Shown here piece by piece: positions 27,087-34,800 of a stretch of 64,000 bases of DNA. The translations under genes were made by a program, and so were the position numbers. Numbering within the stretch: position 1 is the first letter of the stretch; every line of letters begins with the position of its first letter. The notes under the pieces are model-generated. The model worked only from the letters and a program-made list of their open reading frames with translations, was not told the origin of the DNA and ran no database searches. The DNA is from Pirellula sp. (lineage in GTDB: Bacteria; Planctomycetota; Planctomycetia; Pirellulales; Lacipirellulaceae): positions 62,001-126,000 of the forward strand of contig PNKX01000010.1 in assembly GCA_013822725.1 (NCBI GenBank), given 5' to 3'.

Positions 27087-28474
27087 TCGCTTTTCTCCTC
27101 TTCCACAGTCGCCGCGTCGTGAACTGGCTCGGCTTCGGTCGCTGTTTCCCTATCGGTCTTCACGTCAGCTTCCAATGCCGACTTGATCGCGTCGAGGGGA
27201 ATTGGCGCCTCGTTCAATTCTCTAATGCCGAACTTCTCCGGAATCAGCTCCAGCAGCGTCGGGAACGAGATCGCAAAGCCGAGCCCCTCGGCGAACCGTT
27301 TGTCGCCCGTCATCGTGTTGATGCCGATGAGCCGGCCGTCGGCGTCGTACAAGCCGCCGCCGCTGTTGCCAGGATTGATGGGGGCCGTGCTTTGCAACAC
27401 GCGAAAGCTGAAGGCGCCTTGCTCTCGACGGCGGACCTGCGAAATGCTCCCGGCCGAGTGCGTCCAGCCGAGGCCGTGCGGGTTGCCGACGGCGAACACC
27501 GCGTCGCCGATGTGCGGCGTCTCCTTGCCGTTCCAGACGGCCTCTTGCAGTTGGTCGACGGCGCCGAGCAGCGGCATCACGATGATCGCCAGGTCGACGC
27601 CGTGCGGCGCTACCCATTCGACTTTCGCCGGTCCGAACGACTGTTCGACCGTCAACACGTTCAAGTCGGCCATGCCGTTCAAGTCAACCTTCGCATCGGC
27701 GGCGCCGCCGTCCTCGCTGAAATGCTCGTCGACAACGTGGCGATTGGTAACGATATATGCTGAGCCATCCTGAATTCTCAGGATGACGCCCGAACCGAGT
27801 CCCTGTCGACCGATGCCGAAGTTGGCTTGGATCAGCACGTTGGCGCGCATCGCCCGCGAAATGCGCTCGGGAAGCTCTTTGAGCGATTCGGGGTCGATCG
27901 AAAACTCGCTGAGGGCGACGATGCCGCCGCCAACATTGCCGTAGTAGTTCGAAAGCGCGACCGACCAACCGACGACGTCGACGAGTCCGATCAGAATGGC
28001 CGCCACGGCCAGCGGCATGCCCTTGCGATTGGCCGTGTGCCCGACGAGCGCGATGCAGGCAACGACGATGGCGATGATGCCGGTCACCAAGCCGAAGAGC
28101 GGAATACCGGCTACCGCGAGGCCGAACGCCCACAGCGCGCCGCGATTCCAGCGCGGCGGCGGCTCGGGCGCCGGTTCGTAGACTTTATGTTGAATCGGCG
28201 GCGGCAGCGGGGTGGCGGCCGCCAGTTCGGCGTGAGAGATCGAGATCTTCTCGAGCCCGCGCGGCTTCGCATAGCTTCCCGAACGTGCGCACTCGTACGA
28301 ACCGCAGCCGCCGCCAGTTTCCCAGCAGGTTTGATGATGAACGGCGCCGCACTTGGTACAGATCGCCGTCAACTCGTCGCGGTGCAATTCGCGACTGCAG
28401 TGGGCGCACAGTGCTCCCGCCTCGCGTTCGCCGGCAGGCAGAAGTTTAGGATTCGCTTCACTCACCAGTTGCAC
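27083..28474 (-). CDS. RING-like zinc finger fused to membrane segments and a trypsin-like serine protease
   Basis: 463 residues. The N-terminal treble-clef/RING-type finger uses Cys 23, 26, 39, 42, His 46/47, Cys 50, 57 and 62 (VHHQTCWETGGGCGSYEC), the Prok-RING style. A Pro-rich linker and two or more hydrophobic helices (about 112-175) follow, then a trypsin-like domain (about 205-425) with His 246 (TNRHVV), Asp 294 (VDLAIIV) and Ser 371 (NPGNSGGG). The tail is acidic. A single polypeptide therefore joins a possible E3-like element to a DegP-type protease; the protease probably lies across the membrane or under it. GTG start. Cotranscribed with the E2 gene. Confidence 0.88.
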   Translation of the reverse strand: MQLVSEANPKLLPAGEREAGALCAHCSRELHRDELTAICTKCGAVHHQTCWETGGGCGSYECARSGSYAKPRGLEKISISHAELAAATPLPPPIQHKVYEPAPEPPPRWNRGALWAFGLAVAGIPLFGLVTGIIAIVVACIALVGHTANRKGMPLAVAAILIGLVDVVGWSVALSNYYGNVGGGIVALSEFSIDPESLKELPERISRAMRANVLIQANFGIGRQGLGSGVILRIQDGSAYIVTNRHVVDEHFSEDGGAADAKVDLNGMADLNVLTVEQSFGPAKVEWVAPHGVDLAIIVMPLLGAVDQLQEAVWNGKETPHIGDAVFAVGNPHGLGWTHSAGSISQVRRREQGAFSFRVLQSTAPINPGNSGGGLYDADGRLIGINTMTGDKRFAEGLGFAISFPTLLELIPEKFGIRELNEAPIPLDAIKSALEADVKTDRETATEAEPVHDAATVEEEKSE

Positions 28475-28536
28475 CTGAATTCGCTATCTGCCGCATCTCT
28501 TGCGCCTACCCGAAGGGCCGATTTACTCAGGTATTC

Positions 28537-29247
28537 TCAGCCGTTTTCAGCAAGGAAGAATAAGAGCAACATCAGCAGCGAGTAAGCGCAAGAAAGCCCG
28601 AGCGCCGTCCATCCCATGATCATATACAGCGGCCCGCATTTCGCGAGTTCCGCTCGTTTGGGAATCAGATAAACCGCGGAAACGACGGCAATCAACGGCG
28701 CGCATACTCCCACCAACCCGACGACGAACAGGGCGACGACGCTCTGGCGCAGCGAGGAGAGCTTATCTCCCTCAATGGCCTGCACTCGCAAATCGGCCGC
28801 CGACATCGGGTCGACCGAGCTGAACTCGGTACTGCAATACCGACAACGCAACGCGATCGACTTGATCGTTTCGCCGCACGCCGGGCAGCGCTTCGTATCG
28901 CCCCAGGCGGTGAGCGGAACCTGCACCGACTGCTCAGATTTGTCGATCGCCGGAGCCTGCTTGCAACCGAACGTCCCGCACCCGCCAATCTCGGCCCAGC
29001 ATTCGCGATGATGAACCAAATCGCAATCGGGGCAGGTGACGCACGGTTCTTCGGTCGCGATGGCCGATTGGCAGATGGGGCAAGTAGCCTCCCGCCCTCC
29101 TGCCAACGGCGTCGACGCGAGCACGAGCGAATCGGTCGTCAATGCCAGCGGCGATTTGCATTGCGGGCAGCGAAAGGCGCGGCTGGCGGCTTCCGCGGGC
29201 AGCCGCACCTTCGCTCCGCAATCGCAAGTGATAACCGATGCAGACAT
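28537..29247 (-). CDS. RING-like membrane protein with two additional zinc ribbons
   Basis: 236 residues. N-terminal ribbon (Cys 8, 10, 27, 30), then a central RING-like treble clef (Cys 56, 59, 69 or 72, 75, His 79/80, Cys 83, 90, 95) containing VHHRECWAEIGGCGTFGC, the same pattern as the N-terminus of the neighbouring protease. A second ribbon follows (Cys 121, 124, 135, 138; CPACGETI...RCRYC), then two C-terminal membrane regions (about 167-235). The RING-like part is a candidate E3-type adaptor that would recruit the E2 at the membrane; that role is inference. It lies 62 bp upstream of the RING-trypsin gene. Confidence 0.85.
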   Translation of the reverse strand: MSASVITCDCGAKVRLPAEAASRAFRCPQCKSPLALTTDSLVLASTPLAGGREATCPICQSAIATEEPCVTCPDCDLVHHRECWAEIGGCGTFGCKQAPAIDKSEQSVQVPLTAWGDTKRCPACGETIKSIALRCRYCSTEFSSVDPMSAADLRVQAIEGDKLSSLRQSVVALFVVGLVGVCAPLIAVVSAVYLIPKRAELAKCGPLYMIMGWTALGLSCAYSLLMLLLFFLAENG

Positions 29248-29291
29248 CTCTCATCCCCGTTTCCCGCCTGTTGCAGGCAACCGTCTGCCAG

Positions 29292-29834
29292 CTACCTGCC
29301 TCCAGCAGCGGCAAGCAGCACTTGGACGACCAACCAAAAGCCTTGCACGGCCAAGGAGACCAGTAACATCTTCTTGCCCTTCGGTTTGCCTTGAATCATC
29401 CAAATGATGCCCACGATGCAACCGATGCCGGAGCAGAGGATCGCCACGACCCATTCGCCGGTCGATAGGTCGGCATCCTCGCCGGTGGCCTTCATCGCCT
29501 TCTGCTCTTTCTTTTTGAGCACGGCGTCAAAGACTTCGCCGCAGAAGCGACATTTCACAGCGTCGCGCACGATCATTTCGCCGCAAGCGGGGCATGGCTT
29601 GCGATCACTCGCCGCCGGAGCGGCCGGACCGCTCGAAAGTTCTTCGTCCGAAAAACCGGCCAGCGGATTCGGTTCGGCCTCCAGGGCGTACTCGTCGTCG
29701 GCGGCAGGAGTCGGCGTTGCTACCGGGATCTCGATGATCCCGCCGCACTTGGGGCACTTGGCGCGTTTGCCGGCGGAGGAGTCGGCGGTTTTCAGGGTCG
29801 TCTGGCAGCTAGGGCAGGTGACTTGAATCGGCAC
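29292..29834 (-). CDS. double zinc-ribbon membrane protein
   Basis: 180 residues from a GTG with GGAG upstream. The first ribbon is MJ0042-like (Cys 7, 10, 27, 30), the second is the CPACGEMI...KCRFC type (Cys 81, 84, 95, 98) shared with two other proteins of this operon. An acidic linker joins them. A coiled Lys-rich helix and two membrane helices (GEWVVAILCSGIGCIVGIIW and MLLVSLAVQGFWLVVQVLL) end the protein. No catalytic motif is seen; probably a membrane adaptor or substrate-binding component. Confidence 0.78.
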   Translation of the reverse strand: MPIQVTCPSCQTTLKTADSSAGKRAKCPKCGGIIEIPVATPTPAADDEYALEAEPNPLAGFSDEELSSGPAAPAASDRKPCPACGEMIVRDAVKCRFCGEVFDAVLKKKEQKAMKATGEDADLSTGEWVVAILCSGIGCIVGIIWMIQGKPKGKKMLLVSLAVQGFWLVVQVLLAAAGGR

Positions 29835-29921
29835 GGTGTGAGTCTCCGGCGGCGAGTGGGATGATTTAGTTGAACAAACCAGAAGCGATTAGCGTTGAAA
29901 AACGAGAACAAAGCTGGCGAG

Positions 29922-30986
29922 CTACGCGGACGATTCCTTCACCGAGAATTCGAGCACCGTCTTGCCCAGCACGATCTTGTCGCCGTCGCGGAGGATCGTC
30001 CTGGTCACGGGGATGCCGTTGACATAGGTCCCGTCAGGCGTGCCGCAATCTTCAATTTCAAATCGCCCGCCGCGGTTGGTGATCAACGCATGTCGCGGTT
30101 CGATCGCGTCGTCCTTGAACAGATAGATATCGGCCTTGGGCGAACTTCCCAAAACCGTCGTGTCCTTGAACATGATGAACTGCTTGCCGGCGAGCGGGCC
30201 CTTGCGCATCAGCAGCCAAGCCGTCTTCGTCCAGCCCTCCACTAGTCCGACGAACAAACCGACGAACAGACCGATCGTTGCGAAGCCGACCGCGCGACTG
30301 TAAGTGGCTTGGCCGTCATCGGCGATGAGCACCAACGAAATGGGATCAAACAACAGGCCGCCGATCAAGCCGCCCAAAACGCCGCCGACCAAACCGTTGA
30401 TGACCACTTTCTTTTCACGCAGCGCGATTCCCTGTCCGATGCCGGCGGGAATGCCCGTGATGGCCCACGCGGCTCCGCGCCCCATCATCAACACGAGTAG
30501 CGCCAAGCCGGTCGGCATTTCTCCTTCAACTGGGTTATCCCACAGGCTAAAAGCAATGCCTGCCATGACGGTAAAGAGGATGCCGGCAGGGATAATGGTC
30601 ACGATCCCGCCCACGAACCCGATCCCCAATCCGACCGCGCCGCAGCGGACGGCACGCAGCGGATTGCGACAGATAATGCCCTCCGCCGCTCCGAGAAACA
30701 AACCAATACATGCTGCGACGACGGGGAACATCAGCAAGCCAATGAGGTTGCTCTCTTCCTCCGGCGCATAGTCGTCGTACCAAGGCTCTAAACAAGCCCA
30801 CGCAGCCAGCCCGCCGAGCGCTGCCGCAATCGACAGGTAAAACCAGTTCGCATAGATGACGCGAATCAGCCACGGCTGCTTGCCGATCTCGCCCACGTCT
30901 CGCTGCAGGTAACTCTGCATCTCAACGTAGTCGTTGATCTCGGGACGCTGAAGATCAGCGGTCGTGATGCGGATCGGATCGGCCAT
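29922..30986 (-). CDS. multi-pass membrane protein with C-terminal FHA domain
   Basis: 354 residues from the ATG at 30986; a GTG at 31046 sharing one base with the preceding stop is a possible start. Several Gly-rich hydrophobic helices span about residues 45-255. The C-terminal FHA domain (about 267-350) keeps the phosphothreonine-binding signature: GSS after the first strands, EPRHA (Arg 298, His 299) and YVNG (Asn 323). It would recognise a phosphorylated partner at the membrane, but no Ser/Thr kinase is in the window. Its position inside the modifier operon suggests substrate or regulator recruitment. Confidence 0.82.
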   Translation of the reverse strand: MADPIRITTADLQRPEINDYVEMQSYLQRDVGEIGKQPWLIRVIYANWFYLSIAAALGGLAAWACLEPWYDDYAPEEESNLIGLLMFPVVAACIGLFLGAAEGIICRNPLRAVRCGAVGLGIGFVGGIVTIIPAGILFTVMAGIAFSLWDNPVEGEMPTGLALLVLMMGRGAAWAITGIPAGIGQGIALREKKVVINGLVGGVLGGLIGGLLFDPISLVLIADDGQATYSRAVGFATIGLFVGLFVGLVEGWTKTAWLLMRKGPLAGKQFIMFKDTTVLGSSPKADIYLFKDDAIEPRHALITNRGGRFEIEDCGTPDGTYVNGIPVTRTILRDGDKIVLGKTVLEFSVKESSA

Positions 30987-31045
30987 GGGCGGTTGGCGTT
31001 GTACGGGGGAAATAAATGTCTTGGTGAAGTCTGTGTTCGACGCCA

Positions 31046-32272
31046 CTACTTCGCAGGCGGTTTCTCTGCGTCGGGTTTCGCATCCGCGGCAGGCGCCGCT
31101 GTCGCCTTCTCCTGGGCGGCAAGCGCCGCTGCCGCCTTGTCTGGCGCAAGGGCTGGCGCTGCAGGCGGAGTCGATTCCTTCGGCTTCACCGGCGCCGCGG
31201 AAGGCGCTTGCGGCGCCAACATCGCCGCCGCTTCGGTTTGCTTCTGCATGTGCAACTGAGCGAGCGCTCCCCGCTCCTCCGGCGTGAGCGCATACCTGGT
31301 TTGCACCTGTTCAAGCATCTTCTCCGTCAGCAACAGGCTGTCGGCGACCAACCGTTGCTGTTTTAGTGCGGCCGCCGCTTCCTCTTCGTTAAGCTTGCCG
31401 GTCGGCGCCGGCATTTTTTTCGCTTCGGCGCTGATCGCCTGCAAGTTCTTCCGCACCTTCACCAACTCTTGATCGAGGCCGACCGCCATCATCTTCGTCA
31501 GGCCGTAGTGAGCGACGACCCCTTCGACGAGCCGCTCCTGCTCCCAGCGGGTTCGCGCCCCGGCCAGCATGTAGCCCAACAGAAAGAGCGCCAACCAAGC
31601 CAAGAGATTCGTCGTCGTCCCGAACGATGAACGATCGTCCCGCAACGCCGCCGTTCCCTCGGCCAACTCCTCGGCTCGAACCGCCGAGGCCCCGGCCATT
31701 CGCGCGGCGCCCTCGCGCGCCGGATTTCGCTGGCTCGCGTCGACCGTACGAATCTGCGGCCCGATCCAATAGTGCGACATTGGCGTCGGCTTCCCTCCCT
31801 GCCAATCGAACACCCCCTCCAGATCGCGCACCGGGTCGACGACGTACGCCACCTGCCCCGGTCCGGAGAAAAAGTGCTCGTGGATGAAGCAATCGCGATC
31901 GGAAAGAAAGATGCCAAAGTCGGGATGCGAGTGGTACCAGCCGATGATCCGTTTGTCCACGAACTTCGAATCCATCTGCTCGTTGATCTGCGCCCACGAT
32001 TCGTGCGTGAACGTCACCTCCGCAAACTTGCTTGAGGCGCTGTCGCAACGAATATAGTCGGTCACCTCGGCGAATGGCCCCAAGTCGTCCCGGCCCCAAT
32101 TGCCGACCAGGACGCCGCAAATCTCGACCGAAGCGTCTTCCTTCGCATGGGCTTGAATGCCGCGGTGCACCGCCGGCGCGAGGAACAGCCGAAACGGCGC
32201 CTGATAGTCGACCGGAAACCTCGCCGGCGCCAATTCCTCGCGGGCCAGATCGCTGACGTCGATGGTGCTCAT
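31046..32272 (-). CDS. JAMM/MPN metallopeptidase, membrane-anchored (deubiquitinase-like)
   Basis: 408 residues from an ATG overlapping the E1 stop by four bases (ATGA). The JAB/MPN domain (about 25-175) has the complete JAMM metal site: Glu 50 in VEICGVLVG, then HSHPDFGIFLSDRD with His 114, His 116, Ser 124 and Asp 127. A membrane helix (about 221-238) follows, then a coiled-coil-like region and a low-complexity Ala/Pro/Lys tail. In ubiquitin-like systems this family removes or matures modifiers. Its adjacency to E1 and its anchor suggest deconjugation at the membrane. Confidence 0.93.
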   Translation of the reverse strand: MSTIDVSDLAREELAPARFPVDYQAPFRLFLAPAVHRGIQAHAKEDASVEICGVLVGNWGRDDLGPFAEVTDYIRCDSASSKFAEVTFTHESWAQINEQMDSKFVDKRIIGWYHSHPDFGIFLSDRDCFIHEHFFSGPGQVAYVVDPVRDLEGVFDWQGGKPTPMSHYWIGPQIRTVDASQRNPAREGAARMAGASAVRAEELAEGTAALRDDRSSFGTTTNLLAWLALFLLGYMLAGARTRWEQERLVEGVVAHYGLTKMMAVGLDQELVKVRKNLQAISAEAKKMPAPTGKLNEEEAAAALKQQRLVADSLLLTEKMLEQVQTRYALTPEERGALAQLHMQKQTEAAAMLAPQAPSAAPVKPKESTPPAAPALAPDKAAAALAAQEKATAAPAADAKPDAEKPPAK

Positions 32273-33465
32273 ACTGGGCTCTCCTCGCGAAGCAGCGAGC
32301 CGAGCAGCTCGCGCCGGTCGCCGGCAAATTCGTAATAGACGTGACGCTCGCCTGCCCGGGCGCCGACGACGTCCCATGCCGGGACGCCTAGCTCCGCGAG
32401 CGTTCGCTCTGCCAATGGCGAATCAGCGGCGAGCGTATGATACATTCCCGGCGCCCGCGGCGCCCCACATGCGGGACAAATCGCATCTCGTTCGGTCACT
32501 TTTCCCAGCGATGCCAAATGCGGGACGGTTTGCTCGCAGGCGGGGCAAGTGAGCGTCGCCAACAGATCGTGATTGAATTCCAGGATCGCGCCGGGCCCCA
32601 GATCATCAGCCGCCCGCGTGAGCAACTTTCCGGCGGTCGTCTGCCCCACGCTCCACGGCAATTCGATCACCGGCTCCATCGGCTCATGACTCGGGCAATC
32701 GTCGAGCCGCGTGTAGTTCACGACATAGCTTTGGTGGTGAGTGCCGTCAAAAACAAAGCCTTGTCCCGACAGCGTCTCCAACCCATGGAGCATCTTCACC
32801 GCTTCTTGCACCTGGATCCCGGCGATGACGGAGGAGGTGGTCGGCGTCGTCGGCACCTTGCCATGTTCCATTTCGGCGCGCGTGAGCAACGCGCAGCTCC
32901 GCCGCGCTTCGAGCATCTTCCAATCGACTTCGCTCATCGTGCATTCGTAGCAGGGGCCGATCGCCGGATCGAAGACGCGGGCGACGCCGTCGAGCCGCTC
33001 AATGGCCCCGTCGATCCACGGCTTGCCGACCTTCGCCGCGGCGCGGTTGATCGCCACGCGGGCTTCGCGATTGTCGAGGCCTCCCAGAATGACGTCGGCC
33101 CAGCGATAAGGACCGAGTCCCAGGTCGTACACGACGTTGGCGTGGAGCGGTTCAATCTGCAGCTGCGGATAAATTTCCTTGGCTCTCTCAGCGGCGGCGT
33201 CGGCTTTGCGCCGGCCGCAGTCGCTCTCGCGATAGAGCACCGACCGCGACAGATTGGAGTGTTCGATCTGATCGAAGTCGACGACGAGGATGCGGCCGAC
33301 GCCCAGGAGTGCGAGATTCTTAATAATTTCGTTGCCGAGCGCGCCGGCGCCAATCACCAGAGCCTTGGCGTTAGCCAAGCGGCGTTGATCCCACCAACCG
33401 ATCAATTCGAATCGGGAGAAGCGACCGTCGCTCGCTTGCGGATCGATACGGAGCGCATCGCTCAT
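32269..33465 (-). CDS. E1-like (ThiF/MoeB/UBA) activating enzyme with C-terminal zinc ribbon
   Basis: 398 residues from the ATG at 33465. The adenylation domain has the nucleotide loop VIGAGALGNEIIKNLALLGV, VDFDQIEHSNLSR (Asp 65, Arg 74), RRKAD (Lys 87) and GGLDNREAR (Asp 131). A CYEC zinc pair (172-175) precedes a candidate catalytic Cys 191 (ARRSC), and KVPTTPTTSSVIAGIQVQEA is the E1-type crossover region. Unlike MoeB/ThiF it has a second CxxC pair far downstream (Cys 307, 310, 330, 333) forming a zinc ribbon, then a C-terminal alpha/beta tail. It would activate the ubiquitin-fold protein encoded two genes earlier. The extra upstream frame to 33792 overlaps the previous gene and was rejected. 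Confidence 0.92.
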   Translation of the reverse strand: MSDALRIDPQASDGRFSRFELIGWWDQRRLANAKALVIGAGALGNEIIKNLALLGVGRILVVDFDQIEHSNLSRSVLYRESDCGRRKADAAAERAKEIYPQLQIEPLHANVVYDLGLGPYRWADVILGGLDNREARVAINRAAAKVGKPWIDGAIERLDGVARVFDPAIGPCYECTMSEVDWKMLEARRSCALLTRAEMEHGKVPTTPTTSSVIAGIQVQEAVKMLHGLETLSGQGFVFDGTHHQSYVVNYTRLDDCPSHEPMEPVIELPWSVGQTTAGKLLTRAADDLGPGAILEFNHDLLATLTCPACEQTVPHLASLGKVTERDAICPACGAPRAPGMYHTLAADSPLAERTLAELGVPAWDVVGARAGERHVYYEFAGDRRELLGSLLREESPV

Positions 33466-33479
33466 TTCTTCGGCTGCCT

Positions 33480-33944
33480 CTAAAACGAGCCTGGTTGCGA
33501 TTCCGCAGCGACGATTGCAATAAGCACCACAATCCACAACAGACAAAAAATGCCGCCGGAGATAATGCCAAACCAAGCCCGCCCCTTGCCCGACAGCTCT
33601 GGATCCTCGCGAATCGCCTTCAGCGCAAGAATGCCGAAAATCACTCCCAAGAATCCAAACAGAATCCCGACTAGAGGAAACATGGCCAGCAGCCCCAGAT
33701 AGCCGGCGGCGATGGCCGAGATCGGCCGGCCCACCGGCATCAGCATGCGATCCGCTGACGATGGCACGACGGGGCGATTCGCCCTCGACCATCCTTTCTC
33801 AGCCGCCAACTGCGGATCGAGGTACGATCGGCAATAACGACACTTCTTCGCGACCGCCATGATCGTTTCGCCGCAGAAGGGGCAGGCCTTCGTCGCCTCC
33901 AGCTGGGGCGCCGCAGATTCGCCGGCTTCAGGTTCTGAAGTCAT
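33480..33944 (-). CDS. zinc-ribbon, DUF4190-like membrane protein
   Basis: 154 residues. The N-terminal zinc ribbon (Cys 21, 24, 35, 38; CPFCGETI...KCRYC) nearly matches the ribbons of two other proteins in this operon. Two membrane helices follow with the DUF4190-type pattern VGILFGFLGVIFGILALKAI and a polar turn before GIISGGIFCLLWIVVLIAI. No catalytic motif. It lies seven bases after the ubiquitin-fold gene and 14 bases before E1, so it is firmly within the operon and may dock soluble components on the membrane. Confidence 0.8.
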   Translation of the reverse strand: MTSEPEAGESAAPQLEATKACPFCGETIMAVAKKCRYCRSYLDPQLAAEKGWSRANRPVVPSSADRMLMPVGRPISAIAAGYLGLLAMFPLVGILFGFLGVIFGILALKAIREDPELSGKGRAWFGIISGGIFCLLWIVVLIAIVAAESQPGSF

Positions 33945-33951
33945 AACGCCC

Positions 33952-34227
33952 TCAGCGGATGCCGGCGGTGATCTCGGGCTGCAGACGCAGAATGTCGCCG
34001 TCTTTCACGTTGGCCGAGGCGAGCGTGTCGGAATCGAGCAATTGCCGCCCCGAGCTTTTGTGATGAAACTTGTAGCTCATCATCTGCCCATCGGGGCTAT
34101 GCCGCGGCAGATTCATCCGCTCGATCAGCACGGCGATCAAGCGATTCACTTCGGCGTCGGTCGGCACTTCCACAAGCTGCCGCTTGTTGCCGGTAGCGTC
34201 CCAGACCTCAATCTTGATCTCATTCAT
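33952..34227 (-). CDS. ubiquitin-fold (YukD/EsaB-like) protein, candidate modifier
   Basis: 91 residues from the ATG at 34227. The pattern fits a beta-grasp ubiquitin fold: strand IKIEVWDATGNKRQLVEVP, helix DAEVNRLIAVLIERM, strand MMSYKFHHKSSGRQLL, then SANVKDGDILRLQ. It most resembles YukD-type ubiquitin relatives. It ends ITAGIR: there is no di-glycine terminus, but removal of the last two residues would expose a C-terminal Gly. First gene of an operon with E1, E2 and JAMM genes, hence the likely modifier. A longer start at 34299 is not conserved-looking. Confidence 0.82.
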   Translation of the reverse strand: MNEIKIEVWDATGNKRQLVEVPTDAEVNRLIAVLIERMNLPRHSPDGQMMSYKFHHKSSGRQLLDSDTLASANVKDGDILRLQPEITAGIR

Positions 34228-34508
34228 TGCGAGCGGCAGTCGAGGTTCGGCAAAAGGGGATATAAGATGAAGCAAGCAGGCGGCCCGTACTATAGCCAAC
34301 AGCGACTCAGGAACCTAGAGAAGCTTATGCACGAATTGAAGAAAGTAGATCTGAACACAAACGCCTGATCGACCACATTTCTGCTTGTTTTTGCGCGCTA
34401 GTCGCTCAAGGCCCTCGCCTCGTCTTGTGAGCAGTTTGTCCCGTAAGTCGCGGCGGTGTTGCTCCCCCGCCGGAGTTTCTCGCAGGAAGCTACGTCGTCG
34501 CTACTTTA

Positions 34509-34671
34509 GAACCGCCAAGCAGGCCAAGAGCGCCAAGGAAGAAAGGAACTAAGAACCGCAGGCGAACGCCATTAGGCGCAGATTGAACCGCTCAATTCTT
34601 CCCGTCGGCGTTTATCGACGGTTCCAATTCTCTTGCATTTCCTTGGCGCTCTTGGCGTCCTTGGCGGTTAG
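34509..34671. repeat. compound palindromic repeat, copy C (before the LssY-like gene)
   Basis: Left arm about 34509-34585, right arm about 34591-34671, meeting almost at the centre. Outer units are AACCGCCAAG and repeated GCCAAGAGC-type 9-mers on the left, with their complements (CTTGGCGCTCTTGGCGTCC) on the right; inner units are of the ACGCAGAT/AACGCC kind. The remaining DNA of the 34228-34800 gap holds no gene; it should contain the promoter of the ubiquitin-like operon on the minus strand, which I could not place with confidence. Confidence 0.85.
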
Positions 34672-34800
34672 TCTTCGAGCATTACAGTTCCTCGAGAGTT
34701 TCTCGGCGCCGCGTTGCTCCTCGGGGCGATTGTTCGGTACCATAGACGGCAGGCCGCACATTCCTACTGACGAACACTCACGCCACGCTGACATGCCCCT

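Noticed and set aside
25768-34227. Classification of the ubiquitin-like operon as CBASS, Bil or Pup-proteasome.
   Set aside because: No nucleotidyltransferase, effector nuclease or nucleotide sensor (CBASS) and no proteasome or Pup ligase gene is present; RING-type proteins, trypsin and FHA membrane proteins fit none of these. A defence role is therefore not claimed.
33952-34227. The YukD-like protein as part of a type VII secretion system.
   Set aside because: No EccC-type ATPase, WXG100 protein or other ESX component is nearby; E1, E2 and JAMM genes are.
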